Position numbers and translations under genes: made by a program. Positions 24,758-32,741 of a stretch of 64,000 nt of DNA are shown here, one piece after another (positions within the stretch are counted from its first letter, which is position 1; each line of letters opens with the position of its first letter). The notes beneath the pieces are model-generated. The model was not told the DNA's origin. It did no database searches and was given only the letters and a program-made list of their open reading frames with translations. Source of the DNA: CAYRWM01 sp964428055 (GTDB taxonomy: Bacteria > Bacillota > Clostridia > Christensenellales > Christensenellaceae); contig CAYRWM010000006.1 of NCBI GenBank assembly GCA_964428055.1, positions 1-64,000 on the forward strand. The letters run 5' to 3'.

Positions 24758-25405
24758 CTACCTGCCTGTTTCCTTAATAACTATGTTCAGTTCCGACGCC
24801 TTGTCCCTTGCAGCTGGCGTCACTATGGCTCCGGGGCATCCGTAGACCGTGGCTATGCCCCTCTCGGCCGCATCCAGTATATACACTTCGGATATGAAAT
24901 CCGCTCCGTCCGCATCTTTCGGTGCGCTCACCGTCAAAAGCTTTATTCCGGCTTCCTCAGCAGAGCGGCATATCTCGAGTACCTTCTCCGCAAGACCCTT
25001 GCCTCCCGGTATATGCATCGGCATATCGAAATCGAGAATAGCCGTCACGTCCTTGCCCTTGAGAAGAGCCGCTATGACGCTCCTTTCGATGATGCCGTCA
25101 TCATCCGCTTCGGTGATCCTTCTCAGGAAGGAAAGGCCGCCGCCTAAGATGAAGATCTTTCTAGCATCCATGCACTTTTCCGCAAACACTGCATCGTCAA
25201 CGAGGTCGAGCCCGTTCTTGGAAGCAACACGGCTGTCCGTAGTGCAGTAGGAAACGAAAGGCTCCTTTTCCTTGAGCACACTCAGAAGCTCGCTGCCGTA
25301 GGGCGTATAGCATGGTATGACCGCTATGGAATCAGCCGTCATCTCACGGTCGCGTATGTTTTCAAGCACTTTGCTTATTATGTAGTTAATCTCTGCCTTA
25401 TCCAA
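24758..25405 (-). CDS. BMC-associated flavoprotein-like protein, function unknown
   Basis: A 215-residue protein. The N-terminus (MDKAEINYIISKVLENIRDR) looks like another encapsulation helix. The middle has Rossmann-like strands (SIAVIPCYTPYGSELL, KIFILGGGLSFL), and the C-terminus carries VTPAARDKASELNIVI. From memory, similar N- and C-terminal ends occur in flavoprotein-like and PduM-type proteins of other compartment loci. No catalytic site is evident. TTG start directly after the PduL stop, with GGAG within the end of pduL, so it is translationally coupled. Confidence 0.65.
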   Translation of the reverse strand: MDKAEINYIISKVLENIRDREMTADSIAVIPCYTPYGSELLSVLKEKEPFVSYCTTDSRVASKNGLDLVDDAVFAEKCMDARKIFILGGGLSFLRRITEADDDGIIERSVIAALLKGKDVTAILDFDMPMHIPGGKGLAEKVLEICRSAEEAGIKLLTVSAPKDADGADFISEVYILDAAERGIATVYGCPGAIVTPAARDKASELNIVIKETGR

Positions 25406-26050
25406 CTACCTGATCTCCATTATCGTTCCGCTCTTTATCTGAAAAGCGTTTGCTTCGTCCGTATCTATATGGATCTCCATCTCATGACCGTCTCCGCATC
25501 TCACGACGACATCCTCGAGAATGCCCGGACGGCCGCCCTCTATTACAAGCGATACTGCATCAGACTGTTTGAGTCCGAGCGCTGTCGCCTGAGACGCCGA
25601 AAGATGAAGATGCCTGCGGCTAACTATAACTCCTTTTGGAATATCGATGCTGCCCAAAGGACCCGTTATTTTGCATCCGGGCGTTCCCTCGAGTTCGCCT
25701 GACATCCTGACATAGGGTTTTATACCGAGGCTGAAACAATCCGATACGGTTATCTCGACCTGAGTCTCTTTTCTGAAGGGTCCCAGGACTCTCATCTTCG
25801 CGATCGATCCCTTCGGGCCGCTTATGGTCACAGTCTCTTCGCAGGCATACTGTCCCGGCTGTACGAGCGGAACCTTCTGTTTGAAGGTATATCCCTTGCC
25901 GAACAGTATCTCTGCATCATGCTGACTTAAATGTAAATGATGATTGGAAACAGCTACCGGAACATACTTTTTCCCGGTCATGTTAAGAATTGATATAAGT
26001 GTCTGGATCTTGATAGCTCTTTCCTGCTGACAGGAAGAATAATCACTCAT
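25406..26050 (-). CDS. pduL: PduL phosphotransacylase
   Basis: Converts acyl-CoA plus phosphate to acyl phosphate and CoA, recycling CoA inside the compartment and allowing ATP formation by a kinase. About 214 residues in two PduL beta-barrel repeats. The zinc-binding His motifs are SNHHLHLSQHDAE and SRRHLHLSASQA. The N-terminus (SSCQQERAIKIQTLISILNM) is probably a targeting segment. I choose the ATG at 26050 with GGAG upstream over an ATG at 26071 without a ribosome site. First gene of the 16-gene operon. Confidence 0.92.
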   Translation of the reverse strand: MSDYSSCQQERAIKIQTLISILNMTGKKYVPVAVSNHHLHLSQHDAEILFGKGYTFKQKVPLVQPGQYACEETVTISGPKGSIAKMRVLGPFRKETQVEITVSDCFSLGIKPYVRMSGELEGTPGCKITGPLGSIDIPKGVIVSRRHLHLSASQATALGLKQSDAVSLVIEGGRPGILEDVVVRCGDGHEMEIHIDTDEANAFQIKSGTIMEIR

Positions 26051-26096
26051 TTTTGTCTGTCTCCAGTGCATTAAAATTCATATTTACTCATGTTTA

Positions 26097-26125
26097 ATGA
26101 TATCAACGGAGGGGTGCAATGTCAA
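26097..26125 (-). promoter_or_regulatory. promoter of the BMC operon
   Basis: Minus strand: perfect TTGACA (26120-26125), 17-bp spacer, TATCAT (26097-26102). The transcript would start near 26090, 40 bp before the pduL ATG. It is one of the best consensus promoters in the window. Confidence 0.78.
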
Positions 26126-26186
26126 TCGAGCGAGAAAAATATTTCAAGAAATGAACAGACTTCCATGGCACCTTTTTGACACCTGA

Positions 26187-26214
26187 TTTATACTGAAATT
26201 ATTTTCATGATAAA
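26187..26214. promoter_or_regulatory. 28-bp palindrome, putative SorC operator
   Basis: The left arm TTTATACTGAAA and the right arm TTTCATGATAAA are inverted repeats matching at 10 of 12 positions around a short AT-rich centre. It lies about 60 bp upstream of the BMC -35. Position and size fit a SorC-family tetramer site; the operon encodes such a regulator. Assignment is inference. Confidence 0.55.
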
Positions 26215-26258
26215 TGTTAATTACAACGCCAAGTTGACATTTCTTCTTATGCATACCG

Positions 26259-26303
26259 AAAAAAAAAGACCTCTTCCAAAAAGCCAAAGCCCTGAAAGAG
26301 GTC
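26259..26303 (-). terminator. terminator of the signalling operon
   Basis: Stem GACCTCTT (26268-26275) with AAGAGGTC (26296-26303), followed on the minus strand by nine T. It ends transcription coming from 26352-32427 before the BMC promoter region. Confidence 0.8.
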
Positions 26304-26351
26304 AGGATTCTTTTATATGATTTGACCGTGTATCAACAGACCGGGAAATGT

Positions 26352-26852
26352 CTATTCCTCATCGTCCCTGCCTTTCTTTCGGCCGAACCTGCCCTTTATG
26401 AATCCGCCTATCTGACGCGCGGTATCCACCCGGTTGGATGCGACCGTATAATCCCTGAAAGTGCCGTCATTTATCATTTTCTGACGTGTGATCCTGTGCA
26501 GCGCTCCCCTGGCGTCCGTCTTTGCGCTGTCCAGCACAGTGTCCGTTATATGCTTTGCGGTACTCTTGTCACGGAGCATCTCCTTTGTGAGCCTTTTGGA
26601 CTCTGCCCGTTCCTCCGCTGTCATAGCCCTCGCTTTGGGTCTGCATTTGGCTATAAGGCTGTTAAAACGGTCGGCGAGACCCGAGCTCACAAAAGCGCTC
26701 TCAAACTGCTGCGATGAACCAGAACGTTCGCCCAGATCATACACATCAGATACGAATCTTCTGTATTCAGGTACAGCCTCATCCGGTATCTCAAAGTAAT
26801 CCTTAAAAAAATCCGTCTTTGCCTTCACGCTGACCAAAACATCATCTCTCAT
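26352..26852 (-). CDS. uncharacterised charged helical protein
   Basis: A 166-residue protein I do not recognise. It is rich in Arg, Lys, Asp and Glu, with no signal peptide or membrane segment, and probably mostly helical (MTAEERAESKRLTKEMLRDK). It ends in a basic/acidic tail (GRFGRKKGRDDEE). GGGAGG precedes the ATG. Last gene of the operon, 46 bp after exonuclease III and before a good terminator, so it is very likely a real protein. Confidence 0.7.
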   Translation of the reverse strand: MRDDVLVSVKAKTDFFKDYFEIPDEAVPEYRRFVSDVYDLGERSGSSQQFESAFVSSGLADRFNSLIAKCRPKARAMTAEERAESKRLTKEMLRDKSTAKHITDTVLDSAKTDARGALHRITRQKMINDGTFRDYTVASNRVDTARQIGGFIKGRFGRKKGRDDEE

Positions 26853-26898
26853 ATCTGAAACCTCCCCGAATACCGAAACGGACCCTGGTACTCATATG

Positions 26899-27651
26899 TC
26901 AGATTGATATGTCTACGCCTACAGGACAGTGATCGCTGCCGTAAACATCCGTATATATATAGGCATCCTCTATCTTTGAGTTAAGATCGTCCGATACTAT
27001 GAAGTAATCTATACGCCACCCGGCGTTGTTCTTTCTGGCATTGAACCTGTATGACCACCATGAATAAATGCCTTCCGCGTCCGGATATTTGTATCTGAAA
27101 GTATCCGTGAAACCGGCATCGAGGAGCTTTCCGAACTTATCCCTCTCCTCATCCGAGAATCCCGCTCTGCCTCTGTTCGGCCCGGGATTCTTGAGATCAA
27201 TCTCTTTATGCGCAACGTTAAGATCACCGCACAGGATGACGCTCTTCTTTTCCCTGAGTGAGCAGAGATACTGTCTCATATCATCCTCGTATTCCATCCT
27301 GTAGTCTATCCTGGCGAGCCCTTCCTGGGAATTTGGAGAATACGAAGTGCCCACATAGAAATCATCATACTCGAGCATGATCATACGGCCTTCGTCATCA
27401 TGTTTGCCGCAAATGCCGGTTATGATATTCAGGGGCTCTTTTTTCGCAAAGACAGCAGTACCGGAATATCCTTTTTTAACGGCGCTGTTGAAATAGATAT
27501 GATATCCTTCCGGAGCGAAAGTCAACTGCTCCGGCTGCATCTTTGTCTCCTGCAGGCAGAAAAAGTCGGCATCCTGATCAAAGAAGAATTCCTCAAACCC
27601 TTTGCTCAGGCACGCTCTGAATCCATTGACGTTCCATGATAAAAACTTCAT
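26899..27651 (-). CDS. xth: exodeoxyribonuclease III / AP endonuclease
   Basis: DNA repair enzyme that cuts at abasic sites, 250 residues. Motifs of the Mg-dependent family: SWNVNGFRACL, CLQETKMQ, GDLNVAHKEIDL, AGWRIDYFIVSD and GSDHCPVG at the C-terminus. The start codon overlaps the stop of the phosphatase gene (ATGA), with AGGAG upstream, so it is coupled to the signalling operon. Confidence 0.95.
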   Translation of the reverse strand: MKFLSWNVNGFRACLSKGFEEFFFDQDADFFCLQETKMQPEQLTFAPEGYHIYFNSAVKKGYSGTAVFAKKEPLNIITGICGKHDDEGRMIMLEYDDFYVGTSYSPNSQEGLARIDYRMEYEDDMRQYLCSLREKKSVILCGDLNVAHKEIDLKNPGPNRGRAGFSDEERDKFGKLLDAGFTDTFRYKYPDAEGIYSWWSYRFNARKNNAGWRIDYFIVSDDLNSKIEDAYIYTDVYGSDHCPVGVDISI

Positions 27652-30488
27652 TTACGGTTCTCCTGAGACCTGCTGAATACCATGTGAAGGATATTGAATC
27701 CGTCTTTGCGTTCATATTCAATACTCTTGGTCAGGTTCTTTGTCATGTATATACCGAGGCCGCCTATCTTTCTCTCATCAGCTGAAAGCGTTGTGTCCGG
27801 AGCGGCGGCTGCTGTCGGATCATATTCCTTGCCGTCATCCTTGATTATGACATCGATATCATCAAATGTCCTTATCTCGACCGTGCATGATCCTGCTTCA
27901 CTGTAATACGCGACGTTTGAATATATCTCGTCCAGTGCGACCTTGATTCTGTTCGCGACTCTGGCCGATATATCGGCTCTCTCTAGCTTCTTCTCAGCGT
28001 ATCTCTGAACCGCCTCCATGGAATCGACGGATGCGGACGTCCTGATGGAATGATCATCCTCCAGAGTCCTGAGCTTAAAAGCGAGCATCGTTATATCATC
28101 GAACTGATCTGCTTCGCCGACAAATGCGTCCACATCATCCTGAACACCGTCGCACAGTTCGCGCATACCGCCGTCTTCAAGCTTTGATACGCACTTAAGG
28201 AGCCTGTCTTCACCATAGAGCTCATTTCCGGCAGCCGTGGCCTCTGTGACACCGTCCGTGTAAAGGAATACTATGTCACCGGGATCCAGCTGCAGCTCGT
28301 GTCTCTTATACTTGACGCCGCTCATACCGGCAAGAATGAAATTCGGTTTATCCTTAAGGTATTCAAAAGATTCCCTGTTCTTTTTTATCAGCGGCGGGTT
28401 ATGTCCCGCATTCGCGTACGACATAAGACCCGTTTCAAGATCTATGACTCCCAGCCATGCGGTAACAAACATATCCGCATCATTACCCGAACAGAGTTCC
28501 TCGTTAGCCTTAGCAAAGGCGGTTTCAGGAGGATCACCGGACTCAACAAACCCCTTTATCAGCGTCTTTGCCGTCATCATGAACATAGCCGCAGGTATTC
28601 CCTTGCCGGAAACATCGGCTATCAGTATTGCGAGCTTATTGCTTTCAGGCATATAGAAATCGAAAAAGTCGCCGCCTACTTCTCTTGCTGTATTCATGAG
28701 GGCGTAAATGTCGAAATCCTGTCTCTGAGGGAATGCGGGTGACACGGAAGGCAGGAGCGAATACTGTATATCCTTTGCAAACTCGAGTTCCTTGTCGATT
28801 CTGGAAGCTGCTTCGTCTATATAGAACTTCAGCGTTCCGACCGTCCTGTTTATGTCGTCTGAAAGGATGGCAAATTCCTGATTTGATCTTACGTCGACCT
28901 CTACGTCAAGATTTCCGCCGGTTATTTCCGCCAGGGATTCATTTACGCGCTTCATATTATCAACCACCGTTGACTTAAGGATCCTGTAAAGGAAGATGAG
29001 CAGCGCGGTGAATATGAGGGCTTCAATAAAGATGATCATATACATCGCTATGTCTCTTGACAGCATCGACTCGGCAATGGTTCTGTATGTGACTATATAG
29101 AAACCTTCAGCATAGCTGTACCGGCAGTATGACGGGACGCCGAATATACTGGCCTCTATCATATTTTTGTTTTCACCCTTATTGATATAAGTCCATATAT
29201 CACCAAGGAGATACTCTCCTACATGGCCGTCCCTGCTGCTCAGCACATACTTGTTGGGATCGCAGATTATAACGCCGCCGGTCTCACCTATATGACGGAA
29301 ATGGGAAGACACATAGAAGTGTTCCTCCAGTTCGTCTCTGTACTGTGAAAGATCGTAACCGACCTGTACAAAACCTCCGGCCGGGATCTGTACGCCCACA
29401 TATTTTCTCTTTACTCTCGGATCTTTTGTTATAGGACCATAGGGCTGAATGACCCTTGAAACACCTTCTAAATTATCAAGCAGGGGTAGAAACGCCGATG
29501 ACTGTTCTCCCGATGCCATGTCAAAACCTATGTAATCATCTATATTACTGTCGACTATTATTCCATTCTCATCGACCACATTGATCTCCGCCACATCGTA
29601 ACGCTTTGCTACGCCGGCAAGATCCAGATCATCCGATGCCACAAACCTGACATCATACATTATCTGACGCGTGGTAGCGTAAAGAGCCTCGTCCGATGCG
29701 TTGATGATCTCATTTTTTACATCTTCCGCAGTCATACTAAGCTGCCTGTTGGTGGTCCTCTCGGCAACACCGGTCTGCATTAAGTGAGCAAAACCGGCAG
29801 TTACGACAAATGCCACGGCGATCATTATAAGGAGCCAGAACTGAAATGTCTGGGCTATCTTTCTTATACGGACCTTCTTCCTGCGGAATCCGCCTCTTCT
29901 TATCGCGCGCGTTATTACCAAAACCGCCGCAACGGTAGCGGCGTTGCCGGCAATCATCGGTATTGAACAAAGCTGCATGTACTCGTAAGACCTTATTGTA
30001 TCCGCAGATCCGAGTACGAGTATCAATACCATATGAAATACTTCTACCGCAGCGCCGGATATAAGCCCGAATTCCCACGGGACCTTCTTGTTGTCAAACA
30101 GTTTTATCTTTATCAGACCGGCAAACAGACCGGCTACGACAGTTGATACGGAGCAGGCGATCATCGTGAACTCGCCCACGCCGTTAATGCCGGCTATATA
30201 ACGCTCAACACCGCCGATCAGACCAGACAAAAAACCCGCAGGCGCACCGAAAACAAAGCCTGCGGTCAATGGCGCGGCATCACGGACATTTACTACAGCG
30301 CCGCCTGCATCTATGCCGTTATGTGTAGCCAGAATCGCAAGAACGCCGAATACAATGCCTATTATTACCTGTCTTAAATAATACTTGAGTCTGCCGAAAG
30401 CGGTATGCTTTTCAAGGGCATAGAGCAAAGCGCCTGTGCCTACTGTCGCTGCCCCTGCGGCAAACAACTGCCAGAACATAGCAGTCAT
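27648..30488 (-). CDS. membrane sensor with PP2C phosphatase and HATPase domains
   Basis: A 946-residue protein. Residues about 1-205 are multiple membrane segments of the LytS/YhcK receptor type (NVRDAAPLTAGFVFGAPAGF). A further membrane helix near 220, an external cache-like region, a helix near 490-510 and a HAMP-like linker follow. Then comes a SpoIIE-type PP2C domain (REVGGDFFDFY, IADVSGKGIPAAMFM, FLYTDGVTEA, FDDITML). The C-terminus is a serine-kinase-like HATPase (ALDEIYSNVAYYS, DDGKEYDP, GGLGIYMTKNL). The expected target is the STAS protein encoded just upstream. Having phosphatase and kinase-type domains in one chain is the odd point. Confidence 0.88.
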   Translation of the reverse strand: MTAMFWQLFAAGAATVGTGALLYALEKHTAFGRLKYYLRQVIIGIVFGVLAILATHNGIDAGGAVVNVRDAAPLTAGFVFGAPAGFLSGLIGGVERYIAGINGVGEFTMIACSVSTVVAGLFAGLIKIKLFDNKKVPWEFGLISGAAVEVFHMVLILVLGSADTIRSYEYMQLCSIPMIAGNAATVAAVLVITRAIRRGGFRRKKVRIRKIAQTFQFWLLIMIAVAFVVTAGFAHLMQTGVAERTTNRQLSMTAEDVKNEIINASDEALYATTRQIMYDVRFVASDDLDLAGVAKRYDVAEINVVDENGIIVDSNIDDYIGFDMASGEQSSAFLPLLDNLEGVSRVIQPYGPITKDPRVKRKYVGVQIPAGGFVQVGYDLSQYRDELEEHFYVSSHFRHIGETGGVIICDPNKYVLSSRDGHVGEYLLGDIWTYINKGENKNMIEASIFGVPSYCRYSYAEGFYIVTYRTIAESMLSRDIAMYMIIFIEALIFTALLIFLYRILKSTVVDNMKRVNESLAEITGGNLDVEVDVRSNQEFAILSDDINRTVGTLKFYIDEAASRIDKELEFAKDIQYSLLPSVSPAFPQRQDFDIYALMNTAREVGGDFFDFYMPESNKLAILIADVSGKGIPAAMFMMTAKTLIKGFVESGDPPETAFAKANEELCSGNDADMFVTAWLGVIDLETGLMSYANAGHNPPLIKKNRESFEYLKDKPNFILAGMSGVKYKRHELQLDPGDIVFLYTDGVTEATAAGNELYGEDRLLKCVSKLEDGGMRELCDGVQDDVDAFVGEADQFDDITMLAFKLRTLEDDHSIRTSASVDSMEAVQRYAEKKLERADISARVANRIKVALDEIYSNVAYYSEAGSCTVEIRTFDDIDVIIKDDGKEYDPTAAAAPDTTLSADERKIGGLGIYMTKNLTKSIEYERKDGFNILHMVFSRSQENRK

Positions 30489-30503
30489 ATCGGTTTTTCC
30501 TTT

Positions 30504-30800
30504 TTATTCTATAGTGAGTATGTCTATGAATCCTGTGATATCGAAAACTTCGAGAACGCTGTCGTTTACATTAACGAGCTTCATTGAGCCCTGCGTATTC
30601 ATCTGTTTCTGTGCCTTAAGTATCACCCTTAAGCCCGCAGACGAGATATACTCGAGACCTTCCATATCCATAACGAGCTCCTCCACTCCTTCCAGCGAAT
30701 CGCCGATCTCTTTTTCAAGATCGGGAGCGGTGGTCGTATCCAGTCTACCTGATATCTTCAGAGTCAATTTTTCGTTCTCAGCGTACTTTTCAATCGTCAT
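30504..30800 (-). CDS. STAS-domain anti-sigma factor antagonist
   Basis: A 98-residue SpoIIAA/RsbV-like protein. It has strand-rich start LKISGRLDTTTAPDLE and the phospho-acceptor region MDMEGLEYISSAGLRVI, with the serine in SSAG. It is 15 bp upstream of the phosphatase gene. It would be switched by phosphorylation and act on an anti-sigma factor or another partner; no sigma factor gene is adjacent. Confidence 0.9.
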   Translation of the reverse strand: MTIEKYAENEKLTLKISGRLDTTTAPDLEKEIGDSLEGVEELVMDMEGLEYISSAGLRVILKAQKQMNTQGSMKLVNVNDSVLEVFDITGFIDILTIE

Positions 30801-30817
30801 ATTCCTTCTCCCTTATT

Positions 30818-31360
30818 CTATTCTTTATCTTTTTTCCATTCCGTTCCTGATTCGTAATCAAATCCTATATCATCCAGCGTCGTTTCCATAGAACGAGCCA
30901 GCTCTTTCACCTGAGCCGGAATCTCAGGAGCAAAGTCCATATACCAGTCCAGGGTCTCATAGATATATTTTCTTTTAAACTCATCGTCAGTGTTTACCGC
31001 ACATTGCAAGTTGTGCAGACGGTCGGCAGCCTTCACCTTATATGCGATGGGATCGTTTTTTATGCCCGCAACATACTTGCTCATGACATAGCCTTTTTTC
31101 TTGGTGAGCAGTTTTACGGCCTTAAGCACGGCATCGCCCCCGATTTCCGCGATGACGGATTCCTCGGCATCGGTATCCTCCAGCAAATCGTGAAAGAGCG
31201 CTGTCACCTGGTAGTCAATACCGTAACCCCATTCCTTAACGATATCCGCTACGGCCACAGGATGCATTATATAAGGCGCACCGTCCTTTCTCATCTGTCC
31301 TGCATGCTTCTGAGAGGCATAATTAAAAGCTCTTTCATATGTCCTTTCGTCAGCGGTCAT
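30818..31360 (-). CDS. small HD-domain alarmone hydrolase
   Basis: A 180-residue SpoT/MESH1-like HD hydrolase expected to break down (p)ppGpp. Metal and substrate motifs are present: QKHAGQMRKDGAPYIMHP, FHDLLEDT (His57, Asp58, Glu61, Asp62) and KAADRLHN (Asp113). It has no synthetase or regulatory domain. Its ATG overlaps the stop of the upstream synthetase gene (ATGA), so hydrolase and synthetase are made together. Activity on other nucleotides is possible. Confidence 0.85.
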   Translation of the reverse strand: MTADERTYERAFNYASQKHAGQMRKDGAPYIMHPVAVADIVKEWGYGIDYQVTALFHDLLEDTDAEESVIAEIGGDAVLKAVKLLTKKKGYVMSKYVAGIKNDPIAYKVKAADRLHNLQCAVNTDDEFKRKYIYETLDWYMDFAPEIPAQVKELARSMETTLDDIGFDYESGTEWKKDKE

Positions 31361-32427
31361 TTGTTCTCCTTAAGTTTTGCGTAGGAGTCAATCAGATACT
31401 TTGCCTGACGCTCGGCGCGGTCTCTTTTTCCGGTCTGAAGTTCGAAGAACTCTATTATCTTGTCCTCGGGATAAGACTTGGCCACGAGCTCAGCCCTGCA
31501 CAGGAATCTCAGACCGACGTTCGATGAAAGTATATCAAGATCGGAGCCTTCCAGTGTCTTTACCGCCAGCTCATATGCCAGACTGCCGTCCTCACCCATC
31601 ATACGCTGCAGATCACCAATCACCTTCACTCCCAGCCAATTGAGCAGAGGAAGATATGATTCCGGATCGATCCAGCCTATCTCAGCTCCGCATATGGAAG
31701 CGAAACTCTCAAGAAAAGCACGCATACCCTTGCTGTGCATAACATATTCGTTGAGCGATACTGAATCGAGCTTCACATCATCAGCTTCATCGTTCCTTAT
31801 CTTTAAGCGGATATCTTCTGTGTAGCCGTAGACTTTATCCCTTGTCCGCACGAATTCGTCGTCCGCAAGTTCAAAAAGACCGGCGATTCTTGAGAAATCC
31901 CTTGTTACCGCATCAGGCACGCCGAAATCGCTCTTGTAACCGAGATCATGGTTGATTACGGCCCAGGCGTGCTGCAGGATCGTTCTGATCTGTATCTCAA
32001 ACTTCTTTCCGCATAACTCTTTAGGATATCCTTTGTCTTCCGTAAGGTAGCATATATAATGCAGCGAGAGATAGCCGAAAGAATCCGGCCGCAGCGTTGC
32101 TCTCTTGTCAACAGAGTTTTCCCGGTCCAGATCGAACTCTCTCTCGACCAGTTCGCCTATTCTGTCCACATCGTCTTCAAAAGAACAGATCACACGGCAT
32201 CCCAGAATATCCGTGATATCCTCCAGCGAGTTGTACTTGTCTCCCTTGCGCTCGAGCTTGCCCGCAAGACTGTCCTCTTCCTTTACGCGGTGCTCCATAG
32301 CCATAACGCTTATGCCGGCTTCTTTGACCACGCGGTCAAGTATACCCATAACAGTCTCGCCGAGCTTTTCGAAATCTGCTTTGCTGCTTCTGTAATCTTC
32401 AAGTATGATACGGTCTTTTAGATTCAT
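31357..32427 (-). CDS. RelA/SpoT-domain alarmone synthetase
   Basis: A 356-residue protein with a GTP pyrophosphokinase domain in its first half: DILGCRVIC, FGYLSLHYICYL and KFEIQIRTILQHAWAVINHD. No HD, TGS or ACT domain, so it is a small alarmone synthetase. The C-terminal 150 residues are unassigned and helical. Start at ATG 32427 with CGGAG six bases upstream; an upstream in-frame Met has no ribosome site. Making pppGpp is the known activity of the family; some members modify tRNA instead and act as toxins. Confidence 0.87.
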   Translation of the reverse strand: MNLKDRIILEDYRSSKADFEKLGETVMGILDRVVKEAGISVMAMEHRVKEEDSLAGKLERKGDKYNSLEDITDILGCRVICSFEDDVDRIGELVEREFDLDRENSVDKRATLRPDSFGYLSLHYICYLTEDKGYPKELCGKKFEIQIRTILQHAWAVINHDLGYKSDFGVPDAVTRDFSRIAGLFELADDEFVRTRDKVYGYTEDIRLKIRNDEADDVKLDSVSLNEYVMHSKGMRAFLESFASICGAEIGWIDPESYLPLLNWLGVKVIGDLQRMMGEDGSLAYELAVKTLEGSDLDILSSNVGLRFLCRAELVAKSYPEDKIIEFFELQTGKRDRAERQAKYLIDSYAKLKENK

Positions 32428-32460
32428 GATGAACTCCGAAATACACAAATTATCGATTAT

Positions 32461-32490
32461 ATTATACACCAGCGTGGGTAGTCCAAACAA
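32461..32490 (-). promoter_or_regulatory. predicted promoter of the alarmone/stress operon
   Basis: Minus strand TTGTTT (32485-32490), 18-bp spacer, TATAAT (32461-32466), about 34 bp before the synthetase ATG. The -35 is weak; the -10 is perfect. Confidence 0.5.
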
Positions 32491-32741
32491 CTAAAACAGT
32501 ACGCTGACGTCACTTGTTCAGAGAAAAACAAATATACAGACCGTGAAACGGATACAGCATGCTGACGAGAGCAGCATTTTTCAATAATGATGCACGATTG
32601 TATATGCAAAAAAAAATACAGATGATATAATAGATGTAATAGTTTTAATCTATCCTTTTTTTTGCAAATCCTTTTATATAGGGGTTCGCGATAACACATG
32701 TAATCAATCGAAAATATAAAATAATGCACGGGAGAAACGAT
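32491..32741. other. divergent intergenic region, 314 bp with flanks
   Basis: The gap between the alarmone synthetase (minus) and the URO-D gene (plus) spans 32428-32741. Apart from the minus promoter it holds a plus-strand TATAAT (32626-32631) with no good -35 at 17 bp. No open frame or structured RNA stands out. Confidence 0.35.
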
